In this document: positions 22,970 through 35,471 of the stretch, one piece after another
How the letters are laid out: the number at the start of each line of letters is the position of its first letter
Numbering within the stretch: the stretch's first letter is position 1
Assembly: GCF_000801105.2 (NCBI RefSeq)
Contig: NC_079516.1
Location: 17,638,998-17,702,997 of the forward strand
DNA from: Raphanus sativus
Lineage: Eukaryota > Streptophyta > Magnoliopsida > Brassicales > Brassicaceae
Direction: 5' to 3'
DNA length: 64,000 nt
Program-made: the position numbers and the translations under genes
The notes under the pieces: model-generated
What the model was told of the DNA's origin: nothing
What the model saw: the letters and a program-made list of their open reading frames with translations, nothing else
Database searches by the model: none

Positions 22970-25900
22970 TCAAACTTGAGATGGTCTGGGTAACCAGACC
23001 GGAATAGAACAACCAAAATAACATAATGATCTGTGGAAAGTACGAGCATTCCTAGCTAAAAAATCAGCTAACACATTTTCCGTTCTTGGAACATAGCAAA
23101 TCTTGAAGTCCGAATAGCACATCTTGATCGTTTGAATCATCTCTAATTCAGTTGAGAAGCTTGGCCAGGCTTGTGGTTCTGTCAGCATCGTAATCAGGTC
23201 TTTGCAATCTGTACCAAATCTCTGACAATCTGAGTGTTGCAGCATTGTTTCAATTGTCCATTTCAGAGCTTCCAATTCCGAGTGTAAAGCGGACTCCCTC
23301 CTCCTCACATTCCTCGTCCCCATTAGCTGGATCTTCCCACTGCTATCTTTCCAAACCCATCCGAATCCACTAAACTGGTCCATAGAAGTCCATGACCCAT
23401 CTATCATGCATATGTCACTCAAGCTTAAGACTTGAGGCACTTGAATAGCTTGAGGCGTATTCATATTCTCTCTAGCATTATGCCAAGCTTGGCATTCGCT
23501 CTCTGCATGCCTAACTAGGTCGCCTGGATCCCTGTCTATTCCCCTGAATAACTTATCATTACGAGCCTTCCAAATGTACCAAATAATCCATGGATATGGG
23601 TCTCTATCATTTTCTGGCTCCAATATGCTATTCTTCCTCCAAAACAAATAATCCATATTATTGTAAATACTCGTGGTAGGAAAAATCTGAGGGCTGGATG
23701 GTGTCGATGACAGAGCCCATGTTTGGAGAGCTGGTGGGCATTCAAATATTGCATGAGTAGCGGATTCTTCTGGTTCTCCACATCTTGGACAGTAGTTGTC
23801 ACATCTCATATTCCTTCGTACTAGGTTCCTTGTAACTGCTACTTGTCCTGTAGTTAATTGCCACAAAAGATGGCGGATCTTTGGTGGAGCACTGACCTTC
23901 CAGGCAAAGGCTTGGAGTTTGGTGATACTGGGTTCCAGAACTTCTCTTTCTCCATCATCCTTCAGAATGTTTGTGGCAACCCAGTATCCAGATTTTACGG
24001 TGTATTGCCCGTTTTGGTGTAGTTCCAACAAAATGTATCTGGACGATGAGTTGGGCTTATGGCCATACTCTGTATACTCGGTATATCCTCATGATGAACA
24101 TACTGTTCCAGCATACGTAAATCCCATTCTTTGGTGTCAAAATCAATGAGACTACTGACTGTCATTTCTGGGTGTACCACTGGAACACTAGATCTTGCCG
24201 GTCTTGCTGGTATTGTTAGAATCCATGGATCCTGCCATACTTTAATCTCATATCCTGAGTGTACTTTCTTTCTAATGCCCAATAGCAGTAGTTTCCTTGC
24301 TGCTATGATACTTGTCCACACATAAGATGGGGAATCCACTGAGCCTATTCGCAATGGCGAACTCAGACGATAATATCTGCCTCTCAGTACTGTTGCCACA
24401 AGTGAATCTGGGAACTGAACCAATCTCCATAACTGTTTAGCTAGAAGGGCTAGATTAAGTTCATGTATCAAGTGGAATCCAATACCTCCTTCATCTCTAG
24501 GTTTACACATTTTATCCCATGTTCCCCAGTGTATTCCTCTTTTTGGCGGATTGGAACTCCACCAGAATTGTGCAATGGCACTAGCAAGGTTCTCACAGAT
24601 TTCCAGAGGGAGTAAGAAGGTAGACATCACATACGCCGGGAGAGCAAGTAGAATAGACTTGATTAGTACTTCCTTTCCTCCTTTCGATAACCATCTGCCA
24701 GTCCACCCATTCACTCTGTGTAGCAGCTTCTCCTTTAGGAATGCAAATAGTTTACATTTAGACCCACTTATATCTTCTGGTATTCCTAAGTAGGACCCCA
24801 TACCACCTTCATTTTGTATTGCCAGAATATTTTTGATTTGTTGCCGGTCACTAGCTCGTATCCTCTTGCCAAAGAGCAGAGAAGATTTATCAAAATTTAT
24901 GCATTGTCCAGATGCCTGTCCATATGTCCTGACTACTTTCATAACTTCTTCACATTCACGGGGCTCCGCCTTACAGAAGAAAAGGCTATCGTCAGCAAAA
25001 AGAAGGTGAGATACCGGGGGGCTAGAACGAGCGGCTCTCATCCCCGTTATTTTACCATGATTCTCTGCTTGACTAAGAAGGTTAACGAGCGCTTTCGTGC
25101 ATAGAATAAATATGAAAGGAGACAAAGGATCTCCTTGTCGTAGACCTCTCTCTGGAACTATGTGTCCTCTAGGCTCTCCATTCATCAAAACTTGGTACTT
25201 AACTGAAGTAACACATCTCATAATCCATTCAATCCATACCTTTGAAAAGCCCATCTTCCTCATCACTGCTTCTATAAAGGACCACTCCATCCTATCATAA
25301 GCCTTACTCATATCTGTCTTTATAGCCATTCTCTTAGTTCGTCCTTCGGGCTTAGTTCTCAGAGTATGGAACAGCTCTTGTGCTATCATCACATTATCTG
25401 ATATTTGTCTTCCTGCGACAAAAGCCGACTGTGTCTCAGATATCAAGTGCGGAAGAACCTTTTTTAATCTTTGGCATAAGACCTTATATATTATTTTGTA
25501 GCTGACATTGCATAGACTGATAGGTCTAAACTGTGTCATCTCATTCGGCTTTGTCGTCTTAGGTATGAGACAGATATTTGTATCATTTAAGCCATGCGCC
25601 ATTGTACCTTGAAAAAGAAATTGATTAACCATATGAGTTAGATCATCTTTCACAATGTCCCAAACTTCTGATAGAAAAGAGCAGTCATTCCATCTGGTCC
25701 CGGTGCCTTTTCTGGGTGCATAGCAAAGAGTGCTAGCTTAACCTCCCATTCTGTTACTGGTGCTGTGAGATCATCATTTACTTGTCCAGTGATGGTCATT
25801 TTAACCTCCGTGAGTGCTTCCGCTATGTCCTCTGGATTGGAGGATTCAAATATTTGTCGGAAATAACTAGTAGCAATGGCTACTAATCCCTCTTCATCCT

Positions 25901-27042
25901 CGACCATATTCCCATTTGCATCTAGGAGTTGTGTTATCCTATTCTTTGCTCTCCTCTGTTTAACTAATGCATGGAAAAATTTAGTGTTTCGATCTCCCTC
26001 TCTGAGCCAAAAAACTCTACTCTTTTGTTTCCAGAACATTTTCTCTGCCTTAAGAGCATTGGAAAGCTCCTTTAGAGCATCAGCTATCTGTTCCAATGTA
26101 GCATTATCATCAGAGTATAGGTCTTCTACCTTCTCTTTAAGCTCTTCCACCAGCTTTTCAGAGTTCACATTATTTTCTCTCCTCCATTGACTCAGAGCTT
26201 TCCTACAGTTAGCAATATGATCCATTATACTTGCGTCCGGTGGCAGATCATCCGATTTCCATCCTTAAAGAATGACTTGTCGCAGCTCCTCGTTATCCAG
26301 CCATCTTTTATCAAATTTGAATTTCTTTTTCCTTCTCTTTGGCCTCTTGAGAATCTCTGCTAGAACTGGACGATGATCCGAGCCCCAAAGCCTGAGATAT
26401 TTCGATGATGTATGTGGAAAATTTTCATGCCAATCTTCATTGCCCACTGCTCTATCTAGGCGGCATCTCACAGTTACACCTCCAGATCTTTTTCCTACCC
26501 ATGAGAGCTTGTTTCCAGTAAATGGAAATTCCAGCATACCACAATTACTTAGCATTTGTTTGAAAGGTAAAAAAGAATTATCCGAGCGCTGTCTACCCCC
26601 CTTCCTTCTCAGTATGATCCACAATTTCATTAAAGTCACCAATCATGAACCATGGTCCATTTCTAGTTGTGGCAAAGCGCGTAAGACGCTCCCAAACCTG
26701 ATCTCTACGTTCTAAAACAGGGTCTCCATAAACAAATGTCATGTAAACTTTTATTCCATCAATGACTGCCTCAATGTCAATCATTCTGTTATTTGAAAAT
26801 AAAACATTAACTTGAAACTCATCCAAAAACAAAAGCGCTAAACCTCCGCTGAGACAAAGTGGCTCAACAGTAAACAAACAATCAAATCCTAAATCGGCTT
26901 GAATATTTTGCAACATCCGCCTCTTATTCTTTGTTTCAGAAAGGAACACGAGTCCTGGGCGATGCTTCTGACACATCTCCGTAAGGCGTCGAACTGTGAG
27001 GTCGCTCCCTATCCCTCTACAGTTCCAACTGAGCGTCTTCAT
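22970..27042 (-). pseudogene. LINE ORF2 (endonuclease / reverse transcriptase / RNase H), mutated
   Basis: Start MKTLSWNCRGIGSDLTVRRL at 27042. Endonuclease motifs: SWNCRG, FLSETK, GDFNEI and SDHRPVL. RT core: PEKAPGPDG, FRPISLCNVSYKI, SAFVAGRQISDN, DMSKAYDRMEW, GLRQGDPLSPF and FADDS. Then zf-RVT (CPRCGEPEESATHAIFECP) and RNase H (DGSWTS, ESALHSELEAL, DCKDLI, ENVLADFLAR), ending at 22970. Breaks seen: frameshift near 26600, stop at 26265-26267, frameshift near 25660, frameshift near 24010. All catalytic motifs survive in pieces, but no continuous protein is possible. Confidence 0.85.
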
Positions 27043-28877
27043 GGATGATTGTGGGATGAGTTTTTGGAACTCATCAAACCATCATGTTTAGACGATCCTT
27101 CATGTGCCTTTCTTACACCTTTATTGTGACGCCTTGCTTTTCCATTTCCGCCCAAAGCCTGCAGTCCAGATGATGCAGTGTGTTTCCAATTTGGAATGCT
27201 CAAAGAAGCACTCTTTTTGTTGCTATGCCTCTTGTTCTTCGTGGATTTAGAATCAGACTTTGTGCTCCTCCTCACCAGAGCTGAGTCTTTTTCATTACCA
27301 GCTTCCATCTCCATTAAATCCACGCCTAATAGATCATCATCTTCAACCTCCGCTTCCATCATTTATGTGTCCTATTGCTCAAGGTTCTCCATACCATCCA
27401 ATGCACCAATAATCTCATCAGTGTTCAAGGCCTCCTTATCAGTTGAAGGATAAAAACTTATCGGGAGCGGCTCTCCCCTTTGTTGGACAGTCACATTCTC
27501 CTCCATTGGGTGATCCAGACGCGTCTGAGTTAATATGGTGCTCGCCAGCTTGCGAAAACTAGTCGGCTCGTTCTTCCTCGCAGGTGAGCTTCTGACTTCT
27601 ACTTCCGATGAGCCGGAGATATGTTCATAAGGAACAATCTCATGTCTCTATTTTTCAACAAAAGAAGCCATAGCCTTATCCATTATCATGTTCGTTGAAT
27701 CAGTATCACCATCACCATCAGTCCGCCTTGTTTCCCTATCACCGTCTACCATCTTTCTCTTGTCTCTATCAGCCTCCACTCCTCTCTGTTTCTCCCTCCA
27801 CATCCTCTATGTTTTCCGATCATAGGGACCAGAGTTGGCTCGAGCTCCGCCGTATCTATTATTTCTTGAATAATCATCCTTACGTCTAATTATCCTATCA
27901 GAGTGACGACTCCCTCGTTTATTTGCATCCCAAGAATGGTAAGAGTTTCTCTCCTGGAAAGAACTTCCCCTCGAGTTTGTCTCCACATGACGAGATTGCG
28001 TATCACGGGACACCAGCGAAGACTGGTGATAAGAGCGCTCCTCATAGCTTTTGGTTCGTGCAGAGTTAAACTGATCCGAACTCAGCATCCTCTGATTCGT
28101 GTTCAACGACAACTGAGAAAATTCACGGTTCGGTACAGGTGCAGCTCGGGACTCATACGGTAGCTGCATCCTTGCAAATACATCAGATCGCTCAGGAAGT
28201 TGAAGCCGGGATTTGACATCAGTCGTTGGACAATATCCTTTCTCATGAGAGAGCATCCCGCAAGTTGTACAATGCTTAAAGAACAGTGTGTACTTGATCT
28301 CAATCGTTACCTCATCTCCTTTATATTCAACTTTCCGTGAAAACTTTAAAGGTTTTCGAGAATCAATATCAATAAGCATACGACCTTCTGATAGCTCAAG
28401 GGTATCAACATGACCAAGCCTTCCTCCTATGTTCCGAAGATTGACATCAGTCCATAGATGTAGTGGGAAGCCAACGAGCTGAACCCAAAACGAAATGGTC
28501 CATGGATAATCATCATGGACGATAGGCTCCCATCGAACCAAGACGAACATACAGAAATTATAATGAAAAGGGCCTTGCCGAAGTACGGAATTGAGATCTT
28601 CCTCAGACAAGAAACTGAACAAGAACTTCCCATTGCCAATGTCATTCGCTGTGATTCTATCAGACAATCCCCACTGAGATGGCATTGTTTGTAGTAGCTT
28701 TTCAACAACCTGCTTCTTCGGATTGAGTATCTTCCCTAACAAGGTTAAGTTGAACTCCTTGATTACAGATGCTTCTTCACGGTCTACTAGCCTGATAGGC
28801 GCATCATCATCGTCCTCATCATAAGCAATTCCTTTTCCTTTTCGATCCTCCTGATAGGTTAAGCGAGCCATGGACAT
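27039..28877 (-). pseudogene. LINE ORF1 (DUF4283, CCHC zinc knuckle), mutated
   Basis: The likely start is MSMARLTYQEDRKGKG at 28877. The open frame extends further upstream, but without family-like sequence. DUF4283 (VIKEFNLTLLGKILNP, MPSQWGLSDRI, VQLVGFPLHLW) is followed by the knuckle CTTCGMLSHEKGYC and an Arg/Ser-rich tail. The same frame continues to the ORF2 start but has stops at 27807-27809 (TAG) and 27648-27650 (TAG), plus TAG and TAA just before 27362. ORF1-type proteins bind LINE RNA. Its TGA overlaps the ORF2 ATG (ATGA at 27042-27039). Confidence 0.8.
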
Positions 28878-29828
28878 CGATCCCATCCAAAGAGATGGTA
28901 TCAATATCAAACACAGAGATGATCCGGTCCGATGAAACGTGTGATATGAGAGAAGCAAAACACCAATGAGTGTAAGAGCAAACGGATGCCCCGAAATCAA
29001 TCCTGATATCAACCTGAATGGGACACGACGGAGCTAGGCGAGGGCAATAAGCAATCCGACGCAGCGTAGCAGTAGCGTGATGCAGAAGCAAGTGACAAGA
29101 TAAGAAAGTCCTGATCTCAATGAAGATCACGGATTCAATTATCCCAAACAGATGAGAAATCAGTCCGATGAAACTGATTCTAATCGCAAGAACCAACGAG
29201 AAACACCGACGAAGCTTGAAAAGGAAAACGTGATGAAAACAGAGTCGAAGAAACTCTGTGCAAGGGGGATCAAACTCTCCGCCAGATGACAAGGGTCAAC
29301 CGGATGATAAGGATTCGATCACCAATGAGTGAATCGAGGCCTGGAGATCACGATCTCAGATTGAGTTTGAAATCTCCATTGTCGCCTGTTATGGCCTTTG
29401 TTATTTGTGAACAAAAAGAAAGACTTATTATTGTTATGTCAATTTAGCAACGGAGATATATATATATCCCCTATATATTAATCACGGAGCATTGAAATAT
29501 TTTTCTTCTAACTACGTGTCATCACTAGATTGATTCTTAGAATACTTAGAAAAATATATTGGTTCATCCTAATATATATTATATGTTTTTATTAAATAAA
29601 CTATTAAAATGATTATTAGTGTATAAAAAATATTCTCAATTCTTTTCTAAATAAAATCTACAGAATTTTCTAATATGATTAATATATACATGGCAGTTAA
29701 TGATAAAGAATAATAAAGATTTGATAACAGTTTTTGTATCCTTTCTCGTTTTGTTTAATTTTATATTATTAAAAGAAATTAAAAAATCACATCAACTATA
29801 TAGTAAAAAAAATTTAGATTTATAGAAC

Positions 29829-30040
29829 GGGTCTTGTGGTCAAGTGGCATTGGATGGGCCAGTGACGTTAAAATGTTTTAGGTTCGATTTTCCTGCTATG
29901 CAAAACTAAGTCACACTGTTATATTCACCTACGCGGATATGGGTCCATGTTTTAAAACTCATTTGAATGCCTTCGAGAAGTAGTCCATCCACGGACTTGC
30001 AACTCTCCTAGATTCAAACAGGTAAAAAAAAAAATTCTTT
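29829..30040 (+). mobile_element. tRNA-derived SINE
   Basis: Pol III A box TGGTCAAGTGG (29837-29847) and B box GGTTCGATTTT (29881-29891) are 34 nt apart, as in a tRNA gene. A non-tRNA 3' body (CTCATTTGAATGCCTTCGAG) and an A-rich tail (about 30028-30038) follow. Target duplications are not clear. The same 3' body appears at 53706-53816. Confidence 0.75.
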
Positions 30041-31177
30041 TTCAAAGAAAAAAAAATTAAACTTTTTCTTATATGTTATATTTTGAATTTCTTAAAATGA
30101 CTATAAATTACTAAAAAAATTAAAAATCTCACTTTGAAAATTTTGTGATCAATGAATAAATGTTTTTGTTATAACAAGATACAAATGATCATAAAATCGT
30201 TTGAATAGAAAATCTCATTTAATATTTATTCATATATTAATATCGTTTCAATTAAAATTTGTACAATATTAAAAACATAAATATGTTAATTTTGAAATTT
30301 GCATTGAATAACTATCACATCGAAAAAAATTGGGATGAACAGTTTAAATTTCTTATTACATCAAATATAAAAATATTAATAAATCATATGATAATAATAT
30401 TTATATTAAAATACTATATATATATATATATATATATATCTCAATATCATCAAATTTGATTATATACCATACAAAATAATTAAAATAATTATTTAGATTT
30501 ACTTACAGTGAAAATATTGTAAATAAACAAGAGGTATTATTTTGATTTATGTGATTATTCTAAACTCATATATATTTAATCAAAAAATAATTGATTACTT
30601 TAACAAGTGTAAGATCTTACTAATTAATATTTTTTTTAAATATTACAAAGGATCGATATATCAAAGATTAATTTAGAAGCTATTGAAACATGGATTGCAC
30701 AATAAATTTACTTTCCTAACTCTAACCTCTATTCTCTTAGTCACATCACTAACAAAGAATAATTTGGAATTTGACAATCTTAAATAGTAGTGTTCTTTTA
30801 GTCTGAGTCCATCGTTTTCCTTAAATGGACCTAGAATAATTTTTAATGATTAACTAAATGGATCAAATACATAGTAGAATGTGGCTTTAGATTAAAATAT
30901 TGCATACCTAAAATAAATATGAACCATCATTACTTTCTTTTAAAATATTGTTACAATAAAAAATATACGGTTGAGAAAAATCTGAATCCAAAAAATCAGA
31001 CCAAATTCAATCTAGAAAATAGTACTTCATTTTAACCAAAATTGGTTAGATATCCAAACGGATTCAAAAATATATATATAATAATAATAACAATCCTAAT
31101 TAATTTCAAAGGTTGTGAATCCCTACTAAGTTGAATGGTTGTGTTTTCATTCTAAAAGTCGTCAATTTATATACAGC
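30041..31177. other. AT-rich spacer, no gene
   Basis: Nothing coding. It contains an AT dinucleotide run near 30417-30439 and scattered poly-A/T tracts. Confidence 0.6.
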
Positions 31178-31233
31178 AAAACTCTATAAATTAATAATAG
31201 TGGGACTGATAATTTATTAATTTATAGAGTTTT
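31178..31233. repeat. Inverted repeat (hairpin) with about 18-bp arms
   Basis: AAAACTCTATAAATTAATA and its reverse complement lie about 18 bp apart. Motifs of this form occur at the ends of some plant DNA transposons. No larger element was delimited. Confidence 0.5.
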
Positions 31234-31881
31234 AATTCAAATAAAATTTCCATTTTACACTTATATTTTAAAAATATTTTTTTATTTAAAGGTTGTATCG
31301 CTACTATAGGTATAACAAGAAAGCATATAAAGATTTTGTCATGGTTTCCTAATTAACCAAACTAAATCTTTCATCTGACAACCACAAAAGTTGTATCACG
31401 GTTTTTTTACACATTACATAACACTACAGCTAAAGGGTTCAGATATGAATCCCCTTGTAACATTGTTGATATACAAAATATATGTAAATAGAAGTTTTCT
31501 TCTTTTAGAATTTGCTAATACTTTGAGAAAAAAAAAGGTTCAGATATCCAAACAAGAGGGAACATCGCCTTTTCCGACCCCTACAATTTACTATTTGTGT
31601 CGTGCATTTCTAGACCCAAAAACTATAGAAAAGTGGTAAAATATAAATAAATTTAAACGAAAAATAATTTAAATTTCAGTCCGTCAAAAGTCGTGTGATG
31701 ATGTGAATATTTTTAATAATTTAATCACAATAAATATTCACACGTTTAATGAAGTTTTGTATTATAAAATACACAGTTACTATTTTCTAAGAGATATACC
31801 AGTTTGAAAAATCACACATTAAAAAGTCCTGTGATTTTTTTTTAAATAAGATAGACTGTTAATTTATTTATAAACTAATAA

Positions 31882-32491
31882 CTAGATTCTGATCCGTCCT
31901 TGAAAGAGCGGGTACTTTTTTGTTGTTTTTTCAATATAAAGATTGATAATTTTTTGTTTTAATTATATAAAATGTGACATGATCAAATTTCAATTATGTG
32001 GATTTGTTATAGTGTGTACAGTATGACGAAATTTAAAATGCGTCATACGTTTTATGTTTGTAAATAAGTTAAGTAATGGTTTTATCCGAAATTCTTAATT
32101 AGGCTATTATATAATTTTAAAGATTTATAATTTATATAAAATATTGCTAAACATATAAAGTGGTCAATAATATTTTTGATTAAGTCTTATCCTTGAGTGG
32201 TTACAAAATTTCAATTTCTAATATCAACTTATTAAATTTTTTGCAGACTTTAATTTATGATATTGATATTAAAAAGTTTATGGGATATGAAATTGATTAT
32301 ATAAAATCATAACTCATTTAATTAGTTAGCAAGTCTATCTAAATATTGAAATAGACCCACAAAACCGAAAGACAATATTGTCATTAATGAATTTTTTTAG
32401 TTAGTCATATCATTAAGGACATTTTTAGAAAATTTTAACATTTCATTAAGGGTATAATATAGGAATGATCCCCTTTTAATGGTATTGGTGA
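31882..32491 (-). mobile_element. Non-autonomous Helitron, 610 bp
   Basis: On the minus strand it starts TCACCAATACCATTAAAAGG at 32491 (flanking A) and ends with a CCGCTCTTTC...GGACGG imperfect hairpin and CTAG (31882-31885), flanked by T. The 5' sequence TTAAAAGGGGATCATTCC fits Brassicaceae Helitron starts. The start assignment is less certain than the end. Confidence 0.6.
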
Positions 32492-32737
32492 TTAATTTGT
32501 AATATTTTTGCTTACTAAATACTAACTATGAAGCTAATGATTTATTTTATAAAAACGAAACTTTTTAATAAACTTTTGTAGAGTATTTTTCAAAATATCT
32601 TGTTAGAACTTCAATATACTTATATTTATATCTAAATAAAAAATATTATAAGATATTTTAACTAAAATTATAAAATATTTACATTTAATAAAGTTCCTAG
32701 ATTGACTAATTTTTGTGAGATATTATAAAAATATAAT

Positions 32738-33131
32738 GGGTGTTGTTCAATCATGTATTTTAATAGAGTTCACATCTAATCAAAATCAACCATTATTTCA
32801 ATGGTGATTCTAAATTCTATTTTAAAGTTTAGTATTATTTGATATTGCATTTATAAATCTTATTTAAAATCTAGTATTAATGAATGATTTAAATCTAGTT
32901 TTTGAAATCTTGTGTTATTCAACTTTAATGGATTTAAAAATTATTTGTATTTAAAACTGATTTCAAATAATTTGTTGTGGAGTCTCATTAACAAATTATT
33001 GAAATCAAAATCCAAAAGATACCGGAGAGATTTTAGAATTCAACAACTAAAACTACATTTAGATTTTAGTTATTTATTGATTACGAAACATTTACAACTG
33101 CTTTCAAATTATTGATTGAATAACATTCTCA
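32738..33131. mobile_element. MITE-like element, about 0.39 kb
   Basis: The ends TGGGTGTTGTTCAATCA and the reverse complement of TGATTGAATAACATTCTCA are imperfect inverted repeats. The body repeats TTTAAATCTAGT/TTTCAAATT motifs and codes for nothing. Target duplication is unclear (possibly TA/TAA). Confidence 0.5.
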
Positions 33132-33610
33132 TAGATTTAAATTGGTCTAATAAAAGGATCAAGGAGAGTTTCTTAACATTCATGATTACATATATACCCT
33201 TGACTCAAAACACAAGGGTGGATAGTCTGGTATTCGAGTTCAACTGTCTCATTTCATCTACATAGATTCAGAGTCTCATATTTAGTTAGCAGAGTTTTAA
33301 TCGAATATATGTTTATACTGATGACAGAAAAGAGATGGTCTAATTTGAAATATCACGCATAAAAAATCATGTGAATTTATTCTAATAAGATAAATAAATT
33401 TAAAGTTAAATTGATTTTTTCTTTAATATCTTTAATAAATAATTAAACTTTAGATTTTGAACGACATATTTTGTAAATAATATATGAACTAAATGTTAAG
33501 TTTATATAATTATGATTATATTTTAATAAGATAGATACTAACGAAATGGTCTAGCTATAATAATACTGTAATGTAAATGTTTTAGAATGATCATGTTTTA
33601 ATTGAATAGA
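33132..33610. other. AT-rich spacer, no gene
   Basis: No coding or RNA gene seen between the MITE and the next Helitron end. Confidence 0.55.
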
Positions 33611-33645
33611 CTAGATTTTGACTCACTCTTTAAAAGAGCGGGATA
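33611..33645 (-). mobile_element. Helitron 3' terminus on the minus strand
   Basis: CTAG at 33611-33614, preceded on the minus strand by GAGTCAAAAT and a CTCTTTTAAAGAG hairpin. It resembles the ends at 5554 and 31882. The 5' end to the right was not located; 33646-34517 is AT-rich without a gene. Confidence 0.55.
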
Positions 33646-34517
33646 CTTTATGATGTGAAATTCCTTTAACAATATTATAAAGTGCATGGTATGTTGTCTA
33701 TTTAACCTTTTGCATTTAAATCCGTGTTTTTAAAACTCAATCCAAACCCGTATTCAATCTGTACTCGCGATCTAACCGGTAAATCTATTAATCCGATATA
33801 TAATTTAGCTTGGGTTTTAAGAAATAACCATTATTTAAAAGTTCAATAAACCCGCAAAATAGCTAAAACCCGATGCTACCAGTTTAATCGAAAAGTGATC
33901 GGTGTGTAATCCAATTTGATTTAACTTGTTATTTTTTAATTTTAAAATATAATATAAATGTTTTCATTAGATATTTAAATACTTGGCCATTTTAATTTTA
34001 TTGTACTTTTATTATATGTGGTAGCTCCAACTGTTACAGAACTGTTTAATTGTTTTTTATATATTTCTGTGAAACAAAAAATAAATAAAATATATTTAAA
34101 ATGTTACTAAATTTTTAACATGATTTTATTGTATTTCTAATATTGATATGTATAATTATATATTGAATTGATTAAACTATTGACATACATTTTACTTGCA
34201 GCCGACCCAATAACCCAATGACTAAGCAGTCAGGTACAAAGTCTGCATAAATTTTAAAAACATTGACTTAAACATATTTTTACTTTTTATAACTTTTATA
34301 ATTTACAATTTTATTAAATTTTAACAACATGATATATGATTTTATATACTAATACAATGTATATTGATCATATATCTCGAAAGCTAATATAATTTATTGG
34401 TTATTTCAGATTGTAATATTATTTGAAGACATTGAGTATTAATAGGATATTGTCAATCTATTAATTTTAGTAGTTAAATAGGATTTTTATATTTCTGAAA
34501 AAGAGTTATTAGAATAT

Positions 34518-34840
34518 GGGGTGATTGGTTGGGTTGTAACTAATGATTTTAGCTTTAATTTCTATATACAACCACTTAAGTTACCAATCGTGTTTTAAGT
34601 AGTTTTTAAAGCTAAAGTCAATAAAAAAAAAATGTTTGTAGAATCCTTATTTTCTAAAGCAAAAAAAATATGGTTATAGAAAACTATTTCTTTTTAAAAA
34701 TATTACTGTAAGAATATATTTCTTTTTTCATCGTTTCTCTTATTTAATTTATATAGCTACATTAGATACAGGTACATCAAATTATATAGTATAAATTATA
34801 CAGTAAATTTTCTACAGCTAAAATCCAATCAATAGTCCCC
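34518..34840. mobile_element. MITE-like element, 323 bp
   Basis: Imperfect inverted ends GGGGTGATTGGTTGG (34518) and the reverse complement of CCAATCAATAGTCCCC (ending 34840). The interior is AT-rich and non-coding. The flanking duplication is not clear. Confidence 0.5.
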
Positions 34841-35388
34841 ATTGTCTCTGACATATAACACTTATTTTACGATTATTTGTAATCTTGTGAAGTATTTAGA
34901 AGTTACCATTTTTAGAAAAGTTGTCAAATATACTAAAAACTGTTAATGTACTAAAATTCATGAATTACTTTATGTTTCATATTAATAGGAAAATAGGAAA
35001 TAAATCTTCTCAATTTAAATAGTTACCATAATATTTGTTTTTAAAAATAAATGATAATGGCACTCATGTAAATAATTTGAAAAGGCAAGGGAATGTCAAA
35101 AAAGGTCGTTTTAATTGTATTTGATTCAAATTATTCTGGATTTTTTTCCTGAAAAGTAAAATTTATTATCATAATATTACCTATTTGACTTTGACCATAA
35201 ATAAATGCAGGCATATCGCCAGACGCCAATATGTACTTTTAAAAATCACCAAATATAATGTTCAAAAAAAAAAAATCACCAAATATGACATTGTGTTTTT
35301 AACTTTAACATAGGAGAAAGGAAGTGAAAACATATTGAACGGAACTTATGTCATGATAAAATACAGATTACTTCCAAATCCTTTTCCT

Positions 35389-35398
35389 CTATATATGT
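35389..35398 (+). promoter_or_regulatory. TATA box of the GH5 gene
   Basis: CTATATATG lies about 80 bp before the ATG at 35472, a normal distance for a plant promoter with a roughly 50-nt leader. The DNA between 34841 and 35388 is otherwise AT-rich and unremarkable. Confidence 0.55.
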
Positions 35399-35471
35399 AT
35401 GTCTCTTCCATATGATTCACCAACCCCAAAACAAAATTTTTTAAACGCAAAAATATCAACATAAATTTAAC

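Larger units (their letters stand above)
22925..29419 (-). mobile_element. LINE (L1-like non-LTR retrotransposon), about 6.5 kb, near full length
   Basis: ORF1 (DUF4283 and CCHC knuckle) and ORF2 (endonuclease, RT, zinc-binding, RNase H) are read on the minus strand, with an A-rich tail at the left end (T runs 22931-22941). Imperfect target duplications AAGATTTATTGTTATG (22909-22924) and AAGACTTATTATTGTTATG (29420-29438) flank it. The host sequence then continues as the 3' flank of the duplicated P450 exon, which confirms the insertion point. Confidence 0.85.

Noticed and set aside
29440..29520. Helitron-like start TCCCCTATATATTAATC
   Set aside because: Some resemblance, but no flanking A-TC rule or paired 3' end could be confirmed.
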